Part shown: piece after piece, positions 56,300 through 64,000 of the stretch
How positions within the stretch are numbered: position 1 is the first letter of the stretch
Layout: each line of letters opens with the position of its first letter
NCBI GenBank assembly: GCA_013368315.1
Contig: JAACJM010000030.1
Span: forward strand, 186,001-250,000
Direction: 5' to 3'
Source: Tetrapyrgos nigripes
Taxonomy: Eukaryota; Basidiomycota; Agaricomycetes; Agaricales; Campanellaceae
DNA length: 64,000 bases
Translations under genes and position numbers: made by a program
The notes under the pieces: model-generated
Database searches by the model: none
Told to the model about the DNA's origin: nothing
The model's input: the letters and a program-made list of their open reading frames with translations, nothing else

Positions 56300-57924
56300 C
56301 AGTGGGCAAAAAAATTGTCCGCATGTTTCACACTTTTGCAAAGATTGTCAATTATAGAGCTACTGAATAGAGATGAGACAAAATAGTCAGTGATGGCCTG
56401 AAAGCCCTTGAGAAGTGCTATGATAATCTTCTTGTTTTGTGTTATTTGGTCAAATACCCATGGAGATATACCAAATTTAAAATGGTAAGTCATTTGGACA
56501 ATTTTTTGAGTTGCTACTTTATCAATACTATTGGCACAATGTGATGCCTCATAGATGACATCATAAGTGGAGCTGTACAGTGATGCAATGTATACATCAT
56601 AATGATGTCATAGCTGTCAGCTAGACCATATATAAGGACATCCAGATCATCTATTGCCCCCATAAAATCATGAGACCCATCACCTCCACTCAGAAAGACA
56701 ATGTCCTCTCTCATCTCCAAACTGGCGCTTCATCCAGGGAAATCTCTGCTCAAACTGGAGTATCCAAGTCAACGGTTGCCTCTCTGGCCAAAGAGATGTA
56801 TCCTGACAAGGAGAACCATAAGGCAGGGTGCCCTAAGAAGCTCTCTACCACTGATGAACAGGCTGCTATCAAACAAATCAACACTGGGAAAGCCAGGAAC
56901 ACTGCAGAGGTGGCCAGAAACATCAATCCCCTTCTTGACCAAGCTATCTCCACCCAAACCATGCAAAATTCCCTTCACAAACATGGTGTAGACACCAAGA
57001 AACCACAGAAAAAGCCCAAACTCACTGCAGCTCACAGGAAGGCTCGTTTAAAATTTGCAGAGAAGTACAAGGACTGGACTGTGGATGACTGGAAACAGGT
57101 TATATGGTCAGATGAGACTAAAATCAATCGGTTTGGGTCAGATGGGCAGCAGTTTGTGTGGGGTAGGACAGGTGAATCCATGGGAGAGAGATGTGGTGGA
57201 AACAGTCAAATTTGGAGGAGGAAATATCATGGTGTGGGGGTGTATGGGATGGGATGGACCTGGAAACATGGCAGAGGTTGAGGGAAGGATGGATGCAGAG
57301 CAGTATGTGGACATTTTGGAGAACAATCTTCTGGAGAGCATGGATCGTTTGGGTGTTGATCCGGAGATGGCCATTTTTCAGCAGGATAACGATCCAAAAC
57401 ACAAGTCAAAACTAGCCACCAAATGGTTTGAGGAGAACAAAATCCATTGCATGAGCTGGCCTGCTCAGTCTCCTGACCTAAACCCCATTGAACACCTCTG
57501 GACAACCCTCAAACGCAAACTCAATGAGTATGATACAGCACCATCTGGAGTTTGGGAAATATGGGATAGAGCAGCAGAAAAGTGGGTGGAAATCACAGAA
57601 GAGGATTGTCAGAAATTGATCAGGAGTATGCCTAGAAGGATCAAAGCTGTTTTGAAGGCTAAAGGAGGGCATACCAAGTACTGAGCAAGCACTTTCTGTA
57701 TTTTAAGGCATATGTCAAAAAATTGTCCAAATGACTTACCATTTTAAATTGAGTATATCTCCATGGGTATTTGACCAAATAACACAAAACAAGGAGATTA
57801 TCATAGCACTTATCAAGGGCTTTCAGGCCATCATTGACCATTTTGTTTCATCTCTATTCAGTAGCTCTATAATTGACAATCTCTGCAAAAGTATGAAACA
57901 TGCGGACAATTTTTTTGCCCACTG
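56300..57924 (+). mobile_element. Tc1/mariner transposon with about 213-bp TIRs
   Basis: Starts CAGTGGGCAAAAAAATTGTC and ends with its complement. The arms (56300-56512, 57712-57924) differ at about ten positions. Flanked by TA at 56298-56299 and 57925-57926. The copy A gene has the single TA (CACATATTTCCCCC at about 40927-40940). It encodes one transposase. Confidence 0.95.
56670..57684 (+). pseudogene. Tc1-family transposase (DD34E), one frameshift
   Basis: The ATG at 56670 opens a paired-like helix-turn-helix region (QKDNVLSHLQTGASSREIS, ISTQTMQNSLHKHG). The first catalytic Asp is in VIWSDETKINRFGSDG. Around 57170-57190 a one-base change moves the frame; the second part reads VVETVKFGGGNIMVWGCMG, FQQDNDPKHKSKLATKWFEE (second Asp) and SPDLNPIEHLWTTLKRKL (Glu, 34 residues after the second Asp). 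It ends GGHTKY at 57684. Apart from that slip the protein is full length for Tc1, about 340 residues. The element cannot move on its own unless the shift is a sequence error. Confidence 0.92.
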
Positions 57925-59873
57925 TATTTCCCCCTTTGATAATCCCAGACTTCATATGTTTTCTTCTCACATGTTGCAGTATGATAAATTGATTCCCAAA
58001 GTTCTTCTGCCAGATAGCCATCTGATCCCGACTCGGAGTTGCAATCACATGAAAGGAGGGACCTTCTGACTTCGGCCTCTTCCCTCTCACATAAAATAGC
58101 AATCAAGCAATCAGTAGTGTGGAACCTGAGAGAGGAGCTGCTGGTTGGGCCTCTGTCATTTGGAGCCTGGTATCTACCAGTGACATCTCCATCAGGGATG
58201 TCTGGGATAAACAAAAAACTAATGAGGATCCTGATGATTAATGACAAGAAAGTATGTTCTTACCCTCATGTTGATAGTCTGGATTCCATACAAATGTTGG
58301 CATCCCATGGTCCAAGCTGTAGCCATTTGTATATGGATAATAGCCACAGCGCTTTTGGTAATCCTTAACAGTTGAAAGAACTAATGGGTCCAAAGAGGAG
58401 TATCCAACTGGAGTCCTTATATTCAATTTTGGAAGACCAAGAAGTACACCAGTACTTGGTGAAATTCTTTTAATACCCATAGAATCAAAGGACCAGTAGG
58501 GTGATTCCATTTGGGGGGATAATGTTGTCTGTCGATCTCTTTCAAGTTGAGGAAAGGGAGGGAGAAAGAGGAATATACTGCCTGGTGGCAATAAATGGAA
58601 ACATTCTTTCCAGGGGGTAGAGCTGATTTCCCAATCAACAATGAAGGTTATGCACTTCACAAAGACTGTCATAAGGGTGTGATGAGTAGTAGGTACATAA
58701 TTCCCTTTAAAAGACACATACAGTAATCAAAATAATTGGATGGATCCACTCCCATTTGATTACAAACATAGTTTACTTGAGCTGCCCAGGAAGATATTCC
58801 ACTGTCTTGAACTCTCAGAGACTGCCAAAAATATTCAGATGCTGGTATATCCTTAGCATTCCTGTAGGAAATTCTAAAATTCTCTCAGAATCATTATCAC
58901 CAGTTGAAAATAACACTTGCCGAGTCCAGTTATCATCTTGAATATTTTTAGGGAAAATGGATTCAAATTCTCACTCCATGTTGTCCAACCAAAATCATCC
59001 CTTCCAAGGGGTATATAGCCAATTGGTAATCTTGATTTTTTGTAGTAAAGAGCTCCCAAGGATACCTCTGACAATGACCAAAGCAACGTGAACCGAAGCC
59101 TATTCATCCATCCCAGCAAAGTATGGAAGTCACTTCCCTTCACTTCAAGAATTTGACCCATATAATCCATGATTGTTTCTGAAGAATGAAGGTGTGGCAT
59201 GTCTGCAGGGGAAAGAAATAGTGGCAGCCGTCCTATGAATGGGTCAAATCCATAACAATTCAAGGTGTCCCAAGCATGGATGAGAGGAACCTCAGGCCCA
59301 TAGCATAATGCACCATTTGATGGTTGGAACCAGACTGCTTTCCACTCTGTATAAGGATCAAAGACTTCCTGATTCTGGTAAGATTTGCTGGTTGCATTGT
59401 CAAAGGGGGATTGGGAAAATCTGGATTTTATTTCTGCCAGTCCTTGACTTTCAGCAAACTGAAGTTGGATTGGTGTGAGTGTCCTTGGAATATAACGATA
59501 CTCAGTAAGACTCACAAGACGTAATATTAGATAGAAACCAATCAGTGGTTGCGTCTGCATCTGTTTGTCTAATGTTTCACAGAATGGCATGTGTTCTATA
59601 AGCAATCAGCGACAGAAAATTGCCAGCCGAAAGGGAAAATACCATTATAGTGAAATATCAAAGACGATGAAGTCTCTGATCGAGTGAAGGCATACAATTG
59701 CAAGGTATTTGCCTCGCTTGAATTCAAAAAATTAGTTTGAGACTAGCATGGGACCGCTTTCAAATCAATGACATCTCACCGAACCCGGGAAAACGTTCCA
59801 AAATCTTCGAACCATTTCTGGTCATCCGGTCAGCATACTCTGCTATTTATCAATTACTGTAAGCCCACCCTAT

Positions 59874-60302
59874 CTGCATTCCTCCCTTCGTAAGAAATGG
59901 CCAGAAATTTCTCCTGCTGAGAAACCTTGCGTGATGCCAGCGTGACAACTTGAACCTTGCCGCATTGCCTTGTTCCCGCCCGCCTTCGACCGATGTGTAG
60001 ATTGCCATGATCAGTTGTATCAGCAATTGTTCTCTTGATGAACATATCGCCCCGTTTGTGTTCTTCGAACTACACGGGGTTTACTTGTTAAGTACGCACG
60101 ATACCATTTAGTGACTACTCACGTCCTCCAGAAAGGATCTCAAACGAAGCCGCTTGTCTCGCAATTCTGCATCTATTTCTTCCAGATTTTCCAGACCACG
60201 CTTCCCAGTGTACTTGTTCTGCACAATGGTTCCATAGTTTTGGAAGACAATGCGCGAGTTATCAGAGAACGAGATATCACGAGCCCCAGTAAACAGGTCC
60301 AT
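59874..60302 (-). CDS. Hypothetical lineage-specific protein, copy B
   Basis: Counterpart of 42874-43323: the ATG at 60302 opens MDLFTGARDISFSDNSRIVF, then EIDAELRDKRLRLRSFLED, an intron, FEEHKRGDMFIKRTIADTTD and GRRRAGTRQCGKVQVVTLAS, ending at TAA 59874. The frame is intact in both copies, which is notable because the neighbouring genes are broken. Function unknown. Confidence 0.5.
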
Positions 60303-60800
60303 TTTTTTGAACTGAGCGAATGCTGAAATAAGGAAAGAGACAGAGGGCCGTGATGGAAAGGAGGGAAGAGGAGGAAAGAAGAAGCAGAAACACGACGCCC
60401 ACATGCGGCTTTGAGGACAGTTATTTTTGTTCAGTGCTGTTAGATCGACTAATTCTACAGGAGTCAGCATCAATTCAGTCCGCACTGATGTGATTCAAGA
60501 CCTCCAAAGAGGCAGGCGATTCTTACAACGGCGGCTTTGCTGAGGTAGCTATGCTATATTGCTCCACCTTCTGATTAGCTGGTAAACGCAGCAAAACCGA
60601 TATCCGATCCCTTTTTGGGCCTCGTTACTGTCACGCGCAAGCGCTGGCCCACATTTCTTCATCTATACGTGTGAGCGCTGAGTGAGTATTTGTTCAAGGC
60701 ACTTTGTTCGGGTCAGTTCACAAAGCATAGACTTGCCGACAGACATTCGCATGGGATAAATCTAGTCAGCAACAACCTAGTCTCTCCTAGACAGACAAGG
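60303..60800. other. Non-coding part of duplication copy B
   Basis: Counterpart of 43324-43801, with small deletions relative to A. No gene is seen. Confidence 0.5.
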
Positions 60801-61761
60801 CTAAGCGTTCAGCTGTGCTGACGGGACACTGATCAACTTTTCGAGCAGCGTCAGGTGTAAAACTTCCAGCTGCTCCAAATGACCTAAGGCCCATAGATCC
60901 ATGGGAACAGACCCTTCGTCTGCGAGCACATCGCCTCGGAAATATAGCTTGCAGGCACCAAGATTCTTCAGTTGCGAGACTGAAGCGAGGGAGAAGTCAT
61001 TGTTATGTGAGTAGTCCGAGTGTTTGATATCAAGCGAATGAAGCGTCGCCTCTTTGGCGACCAGAGAGAAGTACGCCATGACAGCGCTTAGACCACCTTC
61101 CAACTCCCCACTGGAACAACTCAGAGGGACTGAGCGGAAGAAAGGAAATATCATGAAGATCATCTCGTTAGAAATGGGGATGCCCACAGCAAAATAGATA
61201 GGCAGCGGCTTGCGCCGTGCCTGCGCTACCCGAGAAAAGACAGAGGAATGGATTGTACTGTCTTCCCTGGAACCCCACTCGCCAAAGAGCCGGTTTCTTC
61301 TCACAAAGAGTAGAACTCCCTTGACCGCGCATACATACATATCAAAACACTGCCAAAAAGCATCCTCGATTTCACCGGTAAGAACCTAGAGGGACAGTTC
61401 ATCAAACGGGACAAGCTGGGCAACAATGGGAACATACATAGACATTATTCCTCTTGACAAAGCCAGGCAGTAATGTAAAGAAAGATACCAAATCCATGGT
61501 ATGCCATAAGATCTTTATTGCAGGTCCAACTGAGCAAGTGAGCGCGCAAGAACGAAGATTGTTCTGGGAGCCTTTTGTGAGGATTTCGACTCCAGCGACA
61601 GAGCATGAGCCTGGGTCTTCGGAATATGGGTAGGTTCTGTCGACTTCCGCAAGGTGGCAGAATATCAGTTCGACGAGTTCTGGTGGAACAGGAATGCGGG
61701 AACGAGCCATGTCACTAGATCGAATCGACGTGCTGCAGCTGCAAGTCAGCGTTCCGAGCAC
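60801..61761 (-). pseudogene. F-box protein fragment, copy 3
   Basis: MARSRIPVPPELVELIFCHL starts near 61710, followed by LTCSVGPAIKILWHTMDLVS and LLPGFVKRNNVYV. A stop and change of frame precede PISNEMIFMIFPFFRSVPLS, LSLDIKHSDYSHN-like LRR sequence and LISVPSAQLNA at 60801. Both halves are on one strand, the uninverted form of copy 2. An intron may join some parts, but no clean junction is seen. The protein is shorter than full F-box/LRR proteins. Confidence 0.6.
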
Positions 61762-62702
61762 AAAGGAGTCCTCGGTCAGGCCTAGTCAGGATAAAAGCTT
61801 GTGAAAGAGCTGTATTCAACACTTCAACGCTTTAGCGTGATGGAGGTCGGGAGGACGAGCAATGTAGTACACGTGCACTCCACCACACTCTTCTCTTTTT
61901 TCGTCATCGTCGGCGGTAACACCAACAATCAGCGCTCTGGTCTTGACCGGGACTCAAGCAGACATCATGAATGGACCTACGAGTAATCTGATTATAGGCC
62001 GCCTTCGCTTACTACGGGGGCCTAAGTAGAACTTGAAGTGTGCCGGTGCTTTTGAATCGAGTGGATGAATAGGAATCTTCTTTGGCTATGACTGGGACTG
62101 GCTTTAGATTGCTTTCTGTGAATATTTATTAATCGGGGAAGGATTCACGCCAATCTCACTGCGACTGGATATCCGGACAGTGAGTCAACATCTTCCCTAT
62201 TCCACTCGCTTTTCATGCATCAACGAGTCCACTTGGCACTGACAGATGAAGGCAATGAGCAAGAAACAAAACCAGGAGGAATTCGAGATTTGCGCTAAGA
62301 CGACTAGTAGTTGGACGTGGGTGTGGGTGGTGCATCTTGCCTTTCGATAATCAACGTTCAGCCTTCTTCACCAGTGCCTCTACTGGTGATTTCTTCTCTT
62401 CCTCGCCGTGACGGCGTCATAACAGCAGCCTGTTCGTAATAGCATTCTGCCAACTCGATGTTGCTCCCTCCATCGGAGTGAGAATCTCAGAAATTCAGTG
62501 GCTACTTGGACGGCGGCAGAGCAGTTTCTGTTCTGGCCTTTCATGCTTTCCTGAGTGCTATCACCTTGTGGTGTCCGTAATTATTTCCCGAGCAATAATA
62601 CAAGTTCTTATAACATATTGTACTTGCCATTTTACTTTGTCACTTCTCCGTCTTCATGGTCTGCTGGCACCTCTGACATATATGCCCCCTCGTCCACCTC
62701 TC
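61762..62702. other. F-box upstream flank and spacer
   Basis: 61762-61932 is the shared F-box flank. 61933-62702 (absent from copy A up to 63319) shows no gene, only pyrimidine-rich sequence. It includes the 3' flank of the FHPRGL gene. Confidence 0.45.
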
Positions 62703-64000
62703 CTATTCTTCCCCCTCTTGAACCATTTCTTGTCTCAAGGTATTCCCACCGATTTGCTCCTCTTCGTCTTGAACCCTCTCGGCCATGTCGACGCCGCCAA
62801 TCTGGCTAACTTTTTCAGTCCCCATAATCACGATCCACAAAATTTCATCCGTCGCCCAGTGTTCCAACAAGTCTTGTTCGGCAACTCGTTTCTGCAGAGG
62901 TGACTGCGATGATATTCCGCTTTCCCTTCGGTGATTCAGAAACTTCCTTTCTTCTTTGATCTCTCGCTCCATCCTGCGTTTCTCCATATAATTGTGAGCA
63001 CGGCCTGCAAACTTAAAGGCTTTCGGTGCAGCACTGGAGCTCATTGTTTCCCGTCTTGAAAAACTCGGATCCTTCACATCGTCCTTGAACCATCTCCCTA
63101 GTATTACCTGTCCCCCGCTACTCTGTAAATCTATACCCTCTTCAAATCTTTTTAGTCTTCTTCTTCTCCTCTCGTTCCTTCTTTCTCTTCTGCCCTCTAT
63201 CCATGTATCAGCCTCTACACCCCAAGCTTTCATCTTGTCCATCACTCCCTTGGCTTCCACAGGCGGCGGCAACCCATCATTCAACCTCAGCGGTAGAGCC
63301 AATCCAGATTCTTGTACCATTGCCAACCTTCGCCTCAACACCGACCCTTCTATCGTTTCTCCCTCATTAAAATGTATTGAAGGTGCTTTATCCGTTATAG
63401 CGCGTACAATTCTCCTCCCCCATGGAATCGGAATTGGGGACCTCAAGACCAAGGAACCAACTCGTCGGCCAAATTTATTCCACAATTCCTTTAGTGAACT
63501 CTTCTTTTCAGTGTCCAAGCCGTTTTCTCCTGTCGGCTCCGATATGAGAAGAGGCATTGCTGGTCTCGTGCATAGACGGACAGATAGTCCTCGGGGATGG
63601 AAGAGATTTTGATTTGCTGCTCGGAGGTACCGGTCTGTCAGGGTTTTAGAGAGGATACGCATTCCTATTAGACCGATGGCGCTCATAACGAATCCAGCGA
63701 TCGTTGTGGACCAGAAGGGTCTGCCAGGGTCCGCAAAAGTCAGAAACAAATTGTCAATAGACATTATAGTATTGAAATCGAAATTTATCAACGCACAAGA
63801 AACTGACGATAATCCCAACAAGGTTTAATATCCTCAGTGGTGGATTAGCCTGGATGGCCAGATTCAGTCCGTCGATGAAATTGAGGAGCATTTCCTGTGA
63901 GATGCCAACAGATTGAAGCTCTTCGTTGTATCCTCTCGCAAATGGAGAATCCCAGTCAGCTGAGAGGCTGATCTGAGGTATGTAGAGTGGAAGTGGGAGA
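62703..64000 (-). CDS. Fungal FHPRGL-motif membrane-associated protein (5' end beyond window)
   Basis: From the right edge, LYIPQISLSADWDSPFARGY, GISQEMLLNFIDGLNLAIQA and PPLRILNLVGIIVSFL precede an intron (about 63800-63730). Then come a hydrophobic segment (TTIAGFVMSAIGLIGMRI, probable membrane helix), RYLRAANQNLFHPRGLSVRL, LKELWNKFGRRVGSLVLRSP, a basic coiled region (RRERRNERRRRRLKRFEEG) and a C-terminal HWATDEILWIVIMGTEK, ending at 62703. The order (F-D-G-L-N-x-A helix, hydrophobic stretch, FHPRGL, late W-x-x-x-x-LWIV) matches an uncharacterised family present across fungi. Function unknown. It is intact over the visible part and is the source of the fragment at 44978. Confidence 0.65.

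Larger units (their letters stand above)
56198..59612 (-). pseudogene. Hypothetical agaricomycete protein, copy B, split by Tc1 and frameshifted
   Basis: Same gene as 40833-42612. The first exon is open here (SLTEYRYIPRTLTPIQLQFA), where copy A has a stop. It runs through PADMPHLHSSETIMDYMGQI to NPFS and then shifts frame at about 58948, where copy A has one more base in a T run. Later exons match copy A until WDYQRGKY, where the Tc1 element is inserted in coding sequence. The last residues (PQPYLL-RISDDSSINAT) lie at 56198-56290. Function unknown. Confidence 0.6.
48509..63627 (+). repeat. Segmental duplication, copy B (enlarged by insertions)
   Basis: Matches copy A (38005-45285) in order and orientation. 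Added here are a TIR element (49056-49686), a Mutator-like element with nested Harbinger (50184-54481), a Tc1 element (56300-57924) and 61933-63319, which is missing from A. Confidence 0.85.

Noticed and set aside
62478..62903. Plus-strand frame of 141 codons
   Set aside because: It overlaps the well-supported minus-strand FHPRGL gene and has no features of its own.

Overview
This window looks like nuclear DNA of an agaricomycete mushroom (Basidiomycota). Genes carry many short introns (about 45-70 bp, GT..AG). F-box/LRR genes, RecQ-like helicases, DUF6589-type proteins and KDZ transposons with a TET/JBP dioxygenase are all typical of that group. The species cannot be fixed from the sequence. 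I see no rRNA, CRISPR or organellar genes. Layout: 1-6609 is ordinary gene space: the tail of an F-box-type gene, a cyclin-like gene, an intact UBA2 (SUMO E1 subunit) and an F-box/LRR gene. 7103-24838 is a Helitron whose Rep-helicase gene was split by an 11.8 kb KDZ transposon (7965-19769). The KDZ element has an 8-bp target duplication, about 640-bp terminal inverted repeats, and four genes in two divergent pairs: a lineage-specific DNA-transposon passenger, a protein with RNase H1-N-like modules, a TET/JBP 2-oxoglutarate dioxygenase and the KDZ transposase. 24839-31400 holds a broken M20 peptidase gene split by a MITE, a broken single-pass membrane protein, an F-box fragment and a large foldback repeat. 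31426-37598 is a candidate two-gene element, RecQ-like helicase plus DUF6589 protein in convergent orientation, bounded by 13-bp perfect inverted repeats. 38005-63627 is a direct segmental duplication: copy A is 38005-45285 and copy B is 48509-63627. Copy B was enlarged by a small TIR element (49056-49686), a Mutator-like element (50184-54481) that carries a PIF/Harbinger transposon (50243-53679), and a Tc1/mariner element (56300-57924). Copy A preserves the empty target site for three of these insertions. Between the copies lie fused fragments of UBA2, the F-box gene and RAD17. The window closes with a fungal FHPRGL-motif membrane protein gene that runs off the right edge. How it fits together: UBA2 acts in nuclear SUMO activation. 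Most of the rest is mobile DNA. TET/JBP enzymes oxidise methylated bases and are a known passenger of basidiomycete KDZ elements. Consistent with a host that methylates its transposons, eleven of the twelve premature stops I could place are TGA. The clearest cases replace an expected arginine, as methyl-CpG decay of CGA would, and the Helitron looks strongly CpG-depleted while the younger KDZ element inside it does not.
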